Positions 7,915 to 16,930 of a stretch of DNA of 64,000 nt are shown piece after piece; position 1 is the first letter of the stretch; each line of letters opens with the position of its first letter. The stretch is taken from NCBI RefSeq assembly GCF_049680855.1, contig NZ_JBMPGS010000001.1, forward strand, positions 496,001-560,000, written 5' to 3'. The notes beneath the pieces are model-generated. The model ran no database searches. It was not told the origin of the DNA and saw only the letters and a list, made by a program, of their open reading frames with translations. Source of the DNA: Salinimicrobium sp049680855 (GTDB lineage Bacteria; Bacteroidota; Bacteroidia; Flavobacteriales; Flavobacteriaceae). The position numbers were made by a program, and so were the translations under genes.

Positions 7915-8925
7915 ATGAAAATTATAGTACCTATGGCAGGTCGCGGTTCGCGTCTTCGCCCTCATACCTTAACTGTTCCAAAACCCTTGATTCCAATTGC
8001 AGGGAAGCCTATCGTTCATCGTCTGGTGGAGGATATTGCCAAAGTACTGGATGAAAAGATCGATGAAGTTGCTTTTGTGATTGGTGAGGATTTTGGTGAA
8101 AAGGTAGAAACAGATTTAAAGAAGATCGCCAATTCTTTGGGTGCAAAAGGAACAATTTATTACCAGGATAAGCCTTTGGGAACCGGTCACGCAATTATGT
8201 GTGCCAAAGAATCTCTCGAAGGTCCTGCTGTAATTGCTTACGCAGATACTCTTTTTAAGGCAGATTTTACTTTAGATAAAGATGCCGATGCCGTGATTTG
8301 GGTGAAACAAGTAGAAAATCCAAGCGCGTTCGGGGTGGTACAGTTGAATGAGAAAAGGGAAATTGTAGACCTTGTAGAGAAACCAGAAGAATTCGTTTCA
8401 GATCTCGCCGTTATTGGAATTTATTATTTCAAAGATGTGGCGGTGCTTAAGAATGAACTTCAAACGGTTCTTGATAAGAATATCATACGTGGTGGTGAAT
8501 ACCAGATCAATGACGGGATCCAGGCCATGAAAGAAAATGGAATGCGCTTTGTTCCCGGGAAAGTAGACGAATGGATGGACTGCGGAAACAAAAACGTAAC
8601 CGTGGAAACTAATACGAGGATCTTGAATTTCCTTCAGGAGGACGGAGAAAAATTGATATCTGAGAACGTGGAAATAGAGAATTCAGAAATTATAGAGCCG
8701 TGTTATATTGGTGAGAACGTGGTACTCAAAAATGCCAAAATCGGCCCAAATGTTTCTGTAGGGAATGGAACAAAAATTACGAATTCCACTATAGAGGACA
8801 GTCTTATTCAAACTTTTGCAGAAGTTCAGAATGCCAGTTTAAAGAATGCCATGATTGGTAATTTTGCGCGTTTTGATGGGGATTTTACCGAAATTAGTAT
8901 CGGAGATTATTCTGTTCTGGAATAA
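7915..8925 (+). CDS. sugar-phosphate nucleotidyltransferase with C-terminal beta-helix
   Basis: The N-terminal half (about residues 1-230) is a nucleotidyltransferase domain. It has the glycine-rich NTP-binding motif PMAGRGSRLRPHT and the PKPLIPIAGKP motif, and a YYQDKPLGTGHA segment. The C-terminal third (about 235-336) has hexapeptide-like repeats (IENSEIIEP, VVLKNAKIGPNVSVGN) expected to form a left-handed beta-helix. It resembles GlmU and glucose-1-phosphate thymidylyltransferase relatives, but the sugar and nucleotide cannot be told from sequence. The family is regularly found near dut in flavobacteria. Confidence 0.88.
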   Translation: MKIIVPMAGRGSRLRPHTLTVPKPLIPIAGKPIVHRLVEDIAKVLDEKIDEVAFVIGEDFGEKVETDLKKIANSLGAKGTIYYQDKPLGTGHAIMCAKESLEGPAVIAYADTLFKADFTLDKDADAVIWVKQVENPSAFGVVQLNEKREIVDLVEKPEEFVSDLAVIGIYYFKDVAVLKNELQTVLDKNIIRGGEYQINDGIQAMKENGMRFVPGKVDEWMDCGNKNVTVETNTRILNFLQEDGEKLISENVEIENSEIIEPCYIGENVVLKNAKIGPNVSVGNGTKITNSTIEDSLIQTFAEVQNASLKNAMIGNFARFDGDFTEISIGDYSVLE

Positions 8926-8954
8926 ATGCGGCCTTACTTAAGGGCTTTGAAAAC

Positions 8955-10331
8955 ATGAAAAGACATTTGAATATAGCATTTTTCACTGCACTTCTACTTC
9001 TTTCGGTGGAAGTTTTTCCGCAGGAAGAAAAGAATGTCATTCATGTAGAATCTGGAGATGATCTTGGAAATGTTACCGATGAGTTTCAGGAAAATTTTTT
9101 CGAAGCACTTAAGGAAAAAGCAATTGAGAATCACGAGAAGGCCATTGCGGCGCTTCTTAAATGTTTGCGTATTGACAAAAAGACCGTCGTTTATTTGGAA
9201 TTAGGCAAAAATCACAATGCACTTGAAGAATTTTCAGAGGCAATTTCTTACCTGGAACAGGCCAGGAAAGCAGCTCCTGAAAACGAAGTAATTTTGGCCG
9301 AATTATACGAGGCATATTTTCTCGATAAACAATTTGAGGAGGCTTTACCCGTTGTAGAAGAACTGGTAGCGGTGAATCCCACGTTTTCTGAAGATCTTGC
9401 CAACCTGTATGTCATTAATGAAAAATATGATGAAGCACTGCAGTTGCTGGATGATCTTGATGAACAATGGGGAAACAGCAGTTACAGGAATGGGCTTAGA
9501 ATCCAGATTTATGGTCGTACAGGAGATGTGCAGGGGCATATAGCTGATCTTGAAAAGAGGATTGTCGAAGATCCAAAGAACGAGAGAAATTACCTGAATC
9601 TTATTTTTGTTTACAGTGAGGAAGGAAATACAGAGAAGGCTTTTGAAGTAGCCAGGCAACTGCAGGAGATGAATCCCGGATCGGAACTGGTGCATCTCGC
9701 GCTGTACAAATTCTACCTGACAGATGAGAGTGCAGATAGTGCTGTAAAATCCATGAAGGTTATTTTTAACAGCGAAGAGATCGATCAGGAAACAAAATTT
9801 AAAGTGCTCAATGATTTCCTGGAATACGTTTCTGAAAAGCCGGAACTGGAGCCGGAATTAAGAGAAGTAGTAACTCTTTTTTCTCAGGAAGAGGGAAATA
9901 CGGAGATTTATGGCCAGTTAGGAAACTTTTACCTGGAGCGCGGGCGAAATAAAGAGGCTCTGAAATACTATGAAATGGCACTTTCTGAAGATATTTCAAA
10001 TTTTGACGTTCTTGAAAAAACGCTTGATTTACAGCTGAAGCTGAAGAATTCTCAGGCAGCGGCAAATCTTAGTGAAAACGGGCTGGAAGCTTTTCCCTCA
10101 CAACCTTTGCTGTACCTTTTTAATGGCACGGCATTGAATCAATTAAGAAAGTTTCCTGAAGCCGAAGAGATTCTTATAACGGGGCTGGATTATCTTATAG
10201 AGGAACCTGAGATGGAAGCAAAGTTTTACCGTGAGCTGGTGATCACCCAAAGAGGGCTTCAGAATACTAAAAAAGCAGCCGATTTTGAAAAAAAAGCGGC
10301 ACAATTAGAAAAGCAGAATATTCATGAATAA
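8955..10331 (+). CDS. secreted tetratricopeptide-repeat protein
   Basis: Has an N-terminal signal peptide (about residues 1-22, cleavage after VFPQ-like sequence), so it acts in the periplasm or at the outer membrane. The rest is a chain of TPR-type helix pairs (for example VVYLELGKNHNALEEFSEAI and YGQLGNFYLERGRNKEALKY). These are protein-protein scaffolds. Its last eight bases overlap the start of the next gene, which suggests coupled translation and a joint role with the DUF4292 and EnvC-like proteins in envelope assembly. Confidence 0.88.
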   Translation: MKRHLNIAFFTALLLLSVEVFPQEEKNVIHVESGDDLGNVTDEFQENFFEALKEKAIENHEKAIAALLKCLRIDKKTVVYLELGKNHNALEEFSEAISYLEQARKAAPENEVILAELYEAYFLDKQFEEALPVVEELVAVNPTFSEDLANLYVINEKYDEALQLLDDLDEQWGNSSYRNGLRIQIYGRTGDVQGHIADLEKRIVEDPKNERNYLNLIFVYSEEGNTEKAFEVARQLQEMNPGSELVHLALYKFYLTDESADSAVKSMKVIFNSEEIDQETKFKVLNDFLEYVSEKPELEPELREVVTLFSQEEGNTEIYGQLGNFYLERGRNKEALKYYEMALSEDISNFDVLEKTLDLQLKLKNSQAAANLSENGLEAFPSQPLLYLFNGTALNQLRKFPEAEEILITGLDYLIEEPEMEAKFYRELVITQRGLQNTKKAADFEKKAAQLEKQNIHE

Positions 10332-11103
10332 AATAAAAATAGCACTTTTTATTAGCGGCATAATCCTTTTAACCTCCTGTGGAAGTGGAAGGACTGCGAA
10401 GATGGGCGAAGCGCCTGTAGAAGATGCGGCAGCAGTGGAGGTAATAAAGAACCACTACCAAAATGAAGCGGAATTTGAAACCCTGCAGGGAAGGTTACGC
10501 GTACATTTTCAAAATGAAAGTCAAAACCAGGCGGTGACGGTGAGTTACAGGATGAAAAAAGATGACACCATCTGGATGAGTGCGCAGTTAATGGGTTTTC
10601 CACTAGCCAAGGTTTTGATTACTCCAAACAGCGTTCAGTTTTATGAAAAGATTTCAGGTACTTCCTTTGACGGGGATTTCAGGTTGTTAAGTGATGTTCT
10701 GGGGACACCATTGGATTTCCAAAAGGTTCAGAATTTACTTATTGGTCAAACGATCTATAACATGAGAGATGAGCCGTATAAGTTGACTGAATCTTCCCGT
10801 GGATATCAGCTGCAACCGGCAGCGGAAAATTATCTTAAGAAGATGTTCCTGTTGGATGCCGGGAATTATAAAGCCATTGCACAGCAAATCACTCAACCCG
10901 GCGCAAGCAGGGGAGTCACTATTACCTATCCCGAATACCAAAATGTGGAAGGACGGCTTTTTCCGAAAGAGATTAAAATAATAGCAAATGAAGGCGCTTC
11001 AAATACGCAGATAGATATGGAATTTCGATCGGTAGAGTTTAATGTGCCGGTTTCATTTCCGTTCACGATGCCTTCGGGATATGATGAAATTTCTATAGAA
11101 TAG
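10324..11103 (+). CDS. DUF4292-family lipoprotein
   Basis: The signal peptide ends in the lipobox LLTSC (Cys at residue 19), so the protein is lipid-anchored in the envelope. The mature part has the DUF4292 character: a FETLQGRLRVHFQNE region followed by SAQLMGFPLAKVLITP and a C-terminal beta-rich half. This fold resembles LolA/LolB-type lipoprotein carriers. The 8-base overlap with the TPR gene and the 2-base gap to the EnvC-like gene place all three in one unit. The family assignment rests on pattern recognition; no function is proven. Confidence 0.82.
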   Translation: MNKIKIALFISGIILLTSCGSGRTAKMGEAPVEDAAAVEVIKNHYQNEAEFETLQGRLRVHFQNESQNQAVTVSYRMKKDDTIWMSAQLMGFPLAKVLITPNSVQFYEKISGTSFDGDFRLLSDVLGTPLDFQKVQNLLIGQTIYNMRDEPYKLTESSRGYQLQPAAENYLKKMFLLDAGNYKAIAQQITQPGASRGVTITYPEYQNVEGRLFPKEIKIIANEGASNTQIDMEFRSVEFNVPVSFPFTMPSGYDEISIE

Positions 11104-11105
11104 TT

Positions 11106-12323
11106 ATGAAAAACAGGCTTTTTGGAGGCTTAGTAATTTTGCTCCTTCTTTTCAGTTTCACAGTTTCAGCACAATCAGATAAGCGTGAGGAACTTGAAAA
11201 CCGAAGAGTGCAGCTTCAGCAGGAAATCAAAAGGATCAGCGACCTTCGCAGTTCAAATCTTCGGAAGGAGAAATCCATTCTCACTGAAGTGGAAGATTTA
11301 GATCAACAAATACGATCTACAGAGAAGCTCATTCGGGTCACCAATCAACAGGCCAATTTGCTTACGCGTGAAATGGATGCCAATCAACGAAAAATTGGTG
11401 ATTTGCGTAAAGAATTGACCCGTCTAAAAGAAGATTATGCACAAATGGTGCAAAGATCTTACAAAAGCAAATCCCAACAAAGCAGGATCATGTTCCTACT
11501 TTCTTCCGAAAGCTTTTTGCAGGCCTATAAGCGGTTGCAATACATGAAGCAGTACACCAACTATAGAAAACAGCAGGGAGAGGAAATAAAGGCTCGTACG
11601 GTGCAATTGCAGGAGCTTAATGAAAGTCTTTCAGAGCAGAAGAAAGCCAAAGACCAATTAATCACCCAAAACCGCAAAACTCGTGCGCAGCTGGAAGAGA
11701 ATAAAAAAGCGCAGCAATCACTTATTGCTTCCATTAGAAAAAAAGAAGGCCAGTTCGCTGCGGAACTAAACCAGAAGCAGAAGGAGATAAATGCTATCGA
11801 CAGGGAAATAGAGCGGATCATTGCGGAAGCCATTGCACGTAATAACAGGGAAACAGGGTCTACTTCCCGTACAACATTTGAGCTTACACCCGAAGCCCGG
11901 GCCTTAGCCGCCAATTTTGAAAGTAATAAGGGAAAATTACCCTGGCCAGTGAGATCCGGAGTGGTTTCCATGCATTTTGGAACTCAAAGACACCCGGTGG
12001 TGACCACCACAACGATCACCAGTAACGGGATAAGAATAGATACCGAAGACGGAGGTAAAGCACGCTCGATTTTTAACGGCACCGTGAGTGAAGTACAGGC
12101 GGTTCCCGGAGCAAACAAGGCCGTTATGGTAAGGCATGGAGATTATATTACCGTCTATAATAATCTTGAAAAAATCTCAGTTAAGAGAGGAGACCAGGTT
12201 TCTGTAGGTCAGGAATTGGGAGAAGTGGCCACCAGTATTTCTACCGGAAAGACCACGCTCCATTTCTTACTTTACAAGAATTCTCAAAAAATGGATCCTG
12301 AAGACTGGATCCTGAAGAGATAA
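11106..12323 (+). CDS. EnvC-like murein hydrolase activator (degenerate LytM)
   Basis: Signal peptide (about 1-22), then a long coiled coil (about 25-250, rich in Glu, Gln, Arg), then an M23/LytM-type domain at the C-terminus (about 280-405). The metal-binding pattern of active M23 peptidases is incomplete. The first His may be in MHFGTQRHP, but the expected His/Asp of the next motif reads NGIRIDTEDGG, and the final HxH reads TLHF. This fits EnvC, a non-catalytic activator of cell-separation amidases. It is the last gene of its run; no terminator is evident before the convergent thioesterase gene. Confidence 0.88.
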   Translation: MKNRLFGGLVILLLLFSFTVSAQSDKREELENRRVQLQQEIKRISDLRSSNLRKEKSILTEVEDLDQQIRSTEKLIRVTNQQANLLTREMDANQRKIGDLRKELTRLKEDYAQMVQRSYKSKSQQSRIMFLLSSESFLQAYKRLQYMKQYTNYRKQQGEEIKARTVQLQELNESLSEQKKAKDQLITQNRKTRAQLEENKKAQQSLIASIRKKEGQFAAELNQKQKEINAIDREIERIIAEAIARNNRETGSTSRTTFELTPEARALAANFESNKGKLPWPVRSGVVSMHFGTQRHPVVTTTTITSNGIRIDTEDGGKARSIFNGTVSEVQAVPGANKAVMVRHGDYITVYNNLEKISVKRGDQVSVGQELGEVATSISTGKTTLHFLLYKNSQKMDPEDWILKR

Positions 12324-12337
12324 TAACTCAGGAAAAA

Positions 12338-12850
12338 TTAATCTTTGAACAGGGCTTTTAGTTCGGTTGCGTCTGCGGGTTTCATTTTACCTGCAAGAAC
12401 CAGTGAAAGCTGTTTTCTTCTCAAAGCAGCTTCAAAACGCTCTTTTTCAAGATCTGTTTCGGGTTGCAGTGGTGGGATGTTTATTGGTGTGCCGGTTTCA
12501 TCAACGGCTACAAAAGTATAAATGGCTTCATTTGCCTTGCTTCTCCTGCCGCTTTCCCTGTCTTCTACCCAAACGTCTATAAAAATCTCCATAGAAGATT
12601 TAAAAGCTCTGGAAACAGCTGCCTCTACCGTCACCACACTTCCTAAAGGAATGGATTTATTAAAAGCCACGTGATTTACAGAGGCGGTCACTACAATTCT
12701 TCGGCTATGGCGGCGGGCGGCAATACTTGCAGCGCGATCCATTCTTGCCAGTAGTTCTCCTCCAAAAAGGTTATTTAAAGGGTTGGTTTCACTGGGAAGT
12801 ACTAAGTCTGTTAAAGTAGTTCTAGATTCAGCGGGAAATTTTGCGTCCAT
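12338..12850 (-). CDS. acyl-CoA thioesterase, hotdog fold (YciA/BACH type)
   Basis: A 170-residue single hotdog domain. The motif NPLNNLFGGELLARMDRAASIAA carries the Asn and Asp that act in catalysis in YciA-type thioesterases. VTASVNHVAFNKSIPLGS is the second family signature. It hydrolyses acyl-CoA thioesters in the cytoplasm. The gene is convergent with the EnvC-like gene and has its own promoter. Confidence 0.9.
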   Translation of the reverse strand: MDAKFPAESRTTLTDLVLPSETNPLNNLFGGELLARMDRAASIAARRHSRRIVVTASVNHVAFNKSIPLGSVVTVEAAVSRAFKSSMEIFIDVWVEDRESGRRSKANEAIYTFVAVDETGTPINIPPLQPETDLEKERFEAALRRKQLSLVLAGKMKPADATELKALFKD

Positions 12851-12867
12851 TTATGCTAATTTTTCGG

Positions 12868-12875
12868 CAAAGGTA
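12868..12875 (-). promoter_or_regulatory. -7 promoter element of the thioesterase gene
   Basis: On the minus strand the sequence is TACCTTTG, an exact TAnnTTTG match, ending 18 bases before the start codon at 12850. Confidence 0.55.
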
Positions 12876-12917
12876 AGATTGATTGACAAAACATTCCTGT
12901 TAATGCCAATATAAAAT

Positions 12918-12934
12918 ACCCTTCCAAAAAGGGT
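12918..12934 (-). terminator. possible terminator of the HU/SPOR gene
   Basis: ACCCTT and AAGGGT can form a 6-base-pair stem 33 bases after the stop codon. On the minus strand an ATTTTAT tract follows. The stem is weak and the call is tentative. Confidence 0.35.
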
Positions 12935-12966
12935 GTTTAAAGAAATAATTCTAGAATATTCTTGAT

Positions 12967-13908
12967 TTACAGTTCCTGAACAAGTAACCAGGCTCCCGGA
13001 TTGGAGGAGTTTTTTACTTCACGTAAGGCTCTTAACGCATCAAGACGTGCTTCATGGCTGCTGTAGACGACCTGGAAGAGTCCGTATTTATTGGCTCCAA
13101 TCTGGCGGGCTTTATAACCTTCCTGCCTTAATTCCTGAACTTTCTTTTCGGCATTCTCTTCCAGCCTGAAAGCTCCGGCGACAATGTGATAGTTGCCAGA
13201 CTGTTTGTCTACTTTGAAAGTAACTGCAGGTAAAGGATTATTAATAATGAAGGTCGCTTTCTGGATTTGATTTTCCAGCTGGTGAGCAGCTTTTTGTTGT
13301 TCTGCAACATTGTGTTCGTTTACCTGATCACTGTAGATGTTCAGTCCTGCGAAGCCGCTGAGGCCGATGGCCACGAGTCCAACTGCTGCGTATTTCACAA
13401 AAGAAGCAGTTTTTCTGGATCTTCTTTCGGGTGTGAAGGCGATAGGTGCTTTTTCTTCCAGTTTTTCTGCCTGCTTTTTATAACTTTCTCTTAGGATCTT
13501 TTCAGAAGCGAAAGAGCTTAATCCAAACGCCTCTTTGAGGTAATTCGTTTGTGCGGCAGGTTCAAACTGCAATTTGTCATCTTCAATCAGAGTAAAAGAA
13601 CCTATGTTCTCAAAATTTACAACTTTATTTTTCTGAAGTACAATTTGCAGATCCTGAACGTAGAAATTCAGCTTTTCAATAGCGGCGTCATAAGAGATAT
13701 TTTCAACTTCTGAAATATGGTTTGCAAGCAAACCATCATTTTTCACCAGTTGACGGTTAAAAGAAACCGTTTTTTGTGGTGGATAAAATTCATTTGTAGA
13801 AGCGTAAACACGCGCAGGCTGACGTTGTGTGATAAAAGCTCCGAATCCCGGAAGGATCACACATTCGTACCTGTAGAGTAAATCGTTTATGTAAGTCGCT
13901 ATTGCCAT
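12967..13908 (-). CDS. HU/CCDC81-type and SPOR domain membrane protein
   Basis: The N-terminal part (about residues 1-130) resembles the HU-related CCDC81 domain of Bacteroidota (MAIATYINDLLYRYECVILPGFGAF is split here as ATYINDLL and VILPGFGAF). A basic linker, one transmembrane helix (about 173-190, YAAVGLVAIGLSGFAGL) and a C-terminal SPOR domain (about 235-312, YHIVAGAFRLEENAEKK) follow. SPOR domains bind denuded glycan at division septa. A cytoplasmic HU-like domain joined to a periplasmic SPOR domain could link nucleoid or assembly status to the septum; that is inference. The promoter leaves almost no 5' leader. Confidence 0.88.
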   Translation of the reverse strand: MAIATYINDLLYRYECVILPGFGAFITQRQPARVYASTNEFYPPQKTVSFNRQLVKNDGLLANHISEVENISYDAAIEKLNFYVQDLQIVLQKNKVVNFENIGSFTLIEDDKLQFEPAAQTNYLKEAFGLSSFASEKILRESYKKQAEKLEEKAPIAFTPERRSRKTASFVKYAAVGLVAIGLSGFAGLNIYSDQVNEHNVAEQQKAAHQLENQIQKATFIINNPLPAVTFKVDKQSGNYHIVAGAFRLEENAEKKVQELRQEGYKARQIGANKYGLFQVVYSSHEARLDALRALREVKNSSNPGAWLLVQEL

Positions 13909-13913
13909 TAAAA

Positions 13914-13921
13914 CAAAAGTA
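13914..13921 (-). promoter_or_regulatory. -7 promoter element of the HU/SPOR gene, near-leaderless
   Basis: TACTTTTG on the minus strand. Its last G is six bases upstream of the A of the start codon, so the message would begin at or within a few bases of the AUG. Confidence 0.5.
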
Positions 13922-13973
13922 GAACTTTTTCTGTTTTGAAAAAATAACCCTTACAGTTTTTATCAACAAAAGG

Positions 13974-13981
13974 TATTTTTG
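13974..13981 (+). promoter_or_regulatory. -7 promoter element of dprA
   Basis: TATTTTTG matches TAnnTTTG, 25 bases before the dprA start, in the 97-base divergent gap shared with the HU/SPOR gene. Confidence 0.55.
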
Positions 13982-14005
13982 CTTTTATTGCAGGGAAAAA
14001 ATTGA

Positions 14006-15106
14006 ATGTTTTCTTCTGATCTACAATACCTTCTGGCCCTGCAGCATGTGCCGAATCTAGGTGATGCCACGGCAAAAAAACTTATTCGTTTTGCAGGATC
14101 TGCTGAAGCTGTTTTTAAAGAGAAAAAGCAGAATCTGCTCAAGATAGATGGTGTAGGAAATGCTAAAATTGACGGACTTTATGATGCGGTGCATTTAAGA
14201 GAGGCCGAAAAGGAACTGAAATTCATCCAGCAGCAAAATATCACCTGTCTTGATTTTCGTGATAAAGAATATCCCGAAAAACTGAAACATTGTTTTGATG
14301 GGCCTGTACTGCTCTTTCAGCGAGGCAGTATTGATCTCGTTAACAGGAAGATCTTAAGCATCGTAGGAACCAGGAATGCCACTTCCCACGGAATTGCTTT
14401 TTGTGAGGAATTTATTGAACATATTGCGCCACTTGATCCGGTAATCGTTTCAGGGTTTGCGTATGGTATTGACATAACTGCTCAAAAAGCCGCTTTGAAG
14501 CACGGAATCCAGAATATTGGATGTCTTGCACACGGCCTCAACCAGATTTATCCCAAACTGCACCATAAGTATGTAAAAGGTATAGAAGAAAATGGCGGTT
14601 TTCTAACTGATTTTTGGAGTACAGATATTTTTGATAGAAATAATTTTTTGAAGCGCAACCGGATCATCGCAGGATTAAGCGAAGCCACCGTAGTGATTGA
14701 AAGTGCCGAAAAAGGCGGTTCTCTGGTCACTGCAGATATTGCCAATTCCTATGATCGGGAAGTTTTTGCCGTTCCGGGAAGGCCGGGGGACAGCCAGAGC
14801 AAAGGCTGCAATGAATTGATAAAAAGGCAGCAGGCGCATGTTTTAACATCTGCAGCAGACCTAATTTATATGCTCAACTGGCAACCGGATTCAAAAATAA
14901 AACCTGTTCAAAAACAGCTTTTTGTAGAGCTGGAAGAAGAGGAGCAAATGCTTTACAGTTTTCTCAGGAAGAACGGCAAAGAACAACTTGATTTAATTGC
15001 CCTGAACTGCAGTATTCCTACTTTCAAAGCTGCCACTTTACTGCTCAATATGGAGCTAAAGGGAGTAATCAAGCCTTTGCCGGGAAAACTCTTTGAAGCG
15101 GTTTAG
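14006..15106 (+). CDS. dprA: DNA-processing protein DprA (DNA uptake)
   Basis: Binds incoming single-stranded DNA and loads RecA during natural transformation. An N-terminal HhH/SAM-like region (about 1-65) is followed by the Rossmann-like core. The core has IVGTRNATSHG, the VSGFAYGIDITAQKAAL motif and RNRIIAGLSEATVVIESAEK. The C-terminal segment (about 300-366) is the winged-helix-like DML1 extension. At 366 residues it is full length. Its last four bases overlap the end of convergent trpS. Confidence 0.95.
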   Translation: MFSSDLQYLLALQHVPNLGDATAKKLIRFAGSAEAVFKEKKQNLLKIDGVGNAKIDGLYDAVHLREAEKELKFIQQQNITCLDFRDKEYPEKLKHCFDGPVLLFQRGSIDLVNRKILSIVGTRNATSHGIAFCEEFIEHIAPLDPVIVSGFAYGIDITAQKAALKHGIQNIGCLAHGLNQIYPKLHHKYVKGIEENGGFLTDFWSTDIFDRNNFLKRNRIIAGLSEATVVIESAEKGGSLVTADIANSYDREVFAVPGRPGDSQSKGCNELIKRQQAHVLTSAADLIYMLNWQPDSKIKPVQKQLFVELEEEEQMLYSFLRKNGKEQLDLIALNCSIPTFKAATLLLNMELKGVIKPLPGKLFEAV

Positions 15107-16071
15107 TAACCCAATTTCTGCCGCACTCTTTGGAGGACTTCATCAGCTGTTTTTCGAGCTTTTTCTGCTCCCACCGCTAGTGCTTCTTCAATTTTTTCAG
15201 GGTTGTTCATGTAGAAATGATATTTTTCCCGTTGCTCTCCAAATTTGGTGATCAATAGCTCATATAAAGCCTGCTTCGCATGTCCGTAACCATAACCTCC
15301 TGCAGTATAATTCTCTCTCATTTCTGCGGTTTGCTCTTTAGAGGCTAGTAATTTATAGAGGTTAAACACATTATCGACATCAGGATCTTTTGGTTCTTCC
15401 AGCGGAGTACTATCTGTCTGAATTCCCATTATTTCCTTCCGAAGTTTCTTATCCGTCAAAAAGAGGTTTATGGTATTGCCTTTAGATTTACTCATTTTGG
15501 CACCATCTGTTCCGGGAACGTACATAGTTTCTTCGGCTACTTTAGCATCAGGCATCACGAAAGTCTCACCCATTTTTGCATGAAAACGAGAAGCTACATC
15601 GCGCGTCATTTCCAGGTGCTGTAATTGGTCTTTTCCTACCGGAACAATTTCAGCATCGTAAAGGAGAATATCTGCAGCCATAAGCATAGGGTAAGTGAAT
15701 AATCCTGAATTCACATCCTCGAGCCGGTCTGCCTTATCTTTGAAAGAATGCGCAAGCGTAAGTCGCTGGTATGGGAAAAAGCAGCTTAAATACCAGGAAA
15801 GTTCAGTAACCTGAGGGATATCACTTTGACGATAAAAAACCGTCTTTTCAATGTCCAGCCCAAAAGCCAGCCAGGTCGCAGCAGTAGAATACGTGTTTTG
15901 GCGCAACACTTCAGCATCTTTTATTTGAGTTAAAGAATGCAGGTTCGCGATAAATAAGAAAGATTCATTATTAGGATCATTCGCTAATTCTATAGCGGGA
16001 ATAATTGCTCCAAGTAGATTTCCCAGGTGGGGAGTTCCGGTGCTTTGTACGCCTGTTAGTATTCTGGACAT
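15103..16071 (-). CDS. trpS: tryptophanyl-tRNA synthetase
   Basis: Class Ic aminoacyl-tRNA synthetase that charges tRNA-Trp. The HIGH-type motif reads PHLGN near residue 17, inside TGVQSTGTPHLGNLLGAI. The KMSKS motif reads KMSKSKGN near residue 194. Length (322 residues) is typical. The gene starts 75 bases from divergent plsC. Confidence 0.97.
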   Translation of the reverse strand: MSRILTGVQSTGTPHLGNLLGAIIPAIELANDPNNESFLFIANLHSLTQIKDAEVLRQNTYSTAATWLAFGLDIEKTVFYRQSDIPQVTELSWYLSCFFPYQRLTLAHSFKDKADRLEDVNSGLFTYPMLMAADILLYDAEIVPVGKDQLQHLEMTRDVASRFHAKMGETFVMPDAKVAEETMYVPGTDGAKMSKSKGNTINLFLTDKKLRKEIMGIQTDSTPLEEPKDPDVDNVFNLYKLLASKEQTAEMRENYTAGGYGYGHAKQALYELLITKFGEQREKYHFYMNNPEKIEEALAVGAEKARKTADEVLQRVRQKLGY

Positions 16072-16090
16072 CGAATTTCTTTATTTTTCA

Positions 16091-16098
16091 CAAAGGTA
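16091..16098 (-). promoter_or_regulatory. -7 promoter element of trpS
   Basis: Minus-strand TACCTTTG, exact consensus, 20 bases before the trpS start codon. Confidence 0.55.
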
Positions 16099-16131
16099 CT
16101 TTTTTTAAAGAATTCCCTCAATCCAATTCCT

Positions 16132-16139
16132 TATTTTTG
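16132..16139 (+). promoter_or_regulatory. -7 promoter element of plsC, near-leaderless
   Basis: TATTTTTG, exact TAnnTTTG. The A of the plsC start codon lies seven bases after the final G, so the transcript would begin at or just before the AUG. Confidence 0.5.
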
Positions 16140-16145
16140 GAATCT

Positions 16146-16889
16146 ATGGGAATATTTCGAGCGGTTCTTATCCTCTTATGGCGCATTTGGTTTTATATCT
16201 TAATGGCTATTCCTATTCTAGTCTTATTCCCCTTTCTGTTGGTGGCCTCCTCGCGGGAAAAGTGGTATCCAGCATTTTTCTACATCGCCAAGATCTGGGC
16301 GGTAATTATTCTTTTCGGGATGGGATTTATTCCGAAGATAAAAAGGCAAAAAAGGCTTGAAAAAGGCAAAAGCTACATGCTCGTGGCTAACCACACCTCG
16401 ATGACAGACATTATGCTGATGCTTATCACCATAAGAAATCCTTTTGTTTTCGTCGGAAAAAAAGAACTAGCAAAAATTCCCATTTTTGGATTTTTCTATA
16501 AACGCACCTGCATCCTGGTAGACCGGGAAAATCAAAGGAGTCGGCAGGAAGTATTTGCCAGAGCTCAAAAAAGGTTAAAAGAAGGTACCAGTATTTGTAT
16601 TTTTCCGGAAGGAGGCGTGCCCGATGATCACTCTATTGTGCTTGACAAATTTAAGGACGGCGCTTTTAGATTGGCAATAGATCACCAGATTCCTGTTGTT
16701 CCCATCACCTTTCACGATAATAAAAAGCGGTTCTCTTATAAATTCTTTTCAGGAAGTCCCGGTAAAATGAGGGTGAAGATCCATCCTTTTATTTCTACTG
16801 CCGGGAAAACACAGGCAGATAAAAAAGAACTGCGGGAAAAAACCAGAGCAGTGATTTTGGAGGAACTGGAGAATCCGAGTGTAGAGTAG
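16146..16889 (+). CDS. plsC: 1-acyl-sn-glycerol-3-phosphate acyltransferase
   Basis: Transfers an acyl chain to lysophosphatidic acid, giving phosphatidic acid at the inner membrane. The start at 16146 (MGIFRAVL) is chosen because the longer frame upstream runs through the promoter and into antisense trpS. Two hydrophobic helices lead into the acyltransferase domain with the HX4D box NHTSMTD and the FPEGG motif. At 247 residues it has the usual size. A paralog lies at 61333. Confidence 0.92.
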   Translation: MGIFRAVLILLWRIWFYILMAIPILVLFPFLLVASSREKWYPAFFYIAKIWAVIILFGMGFIPKIKRQKRLEKGKSYMLVANHTSMTDIMLMLITIRNPFVFVGKKELAKIPIFGFFYKRTCILVDRENQRSRQEVFARAQKRLKEGTSICIFPEGGVPDDHSIVLDKFKDGAFRLAIDHQIPVVPITFHDNKKRFSYKFFSGSPGKMRVKIHPFISTAGKTQADKKELREKTRAVILEELENPSVE

Positions 16890-16930
16890 AGATTATTTAC
16901 ACGTGAGGAGCTGATGAAAAGGCTGCGCTA

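Noticed and set aside
13240..13520. Plus-strand Cys-rich frame opposite the HU/SPOR gene
   Set aside because: It is a shadow of the coding strand with no start context, promoter or family match.
15103..15106. Four-base overlap of dprA and trpS stops as possible antisense control
   Set aside because: Short convergent overlaps are common in compact genomes and give no specific evidence.
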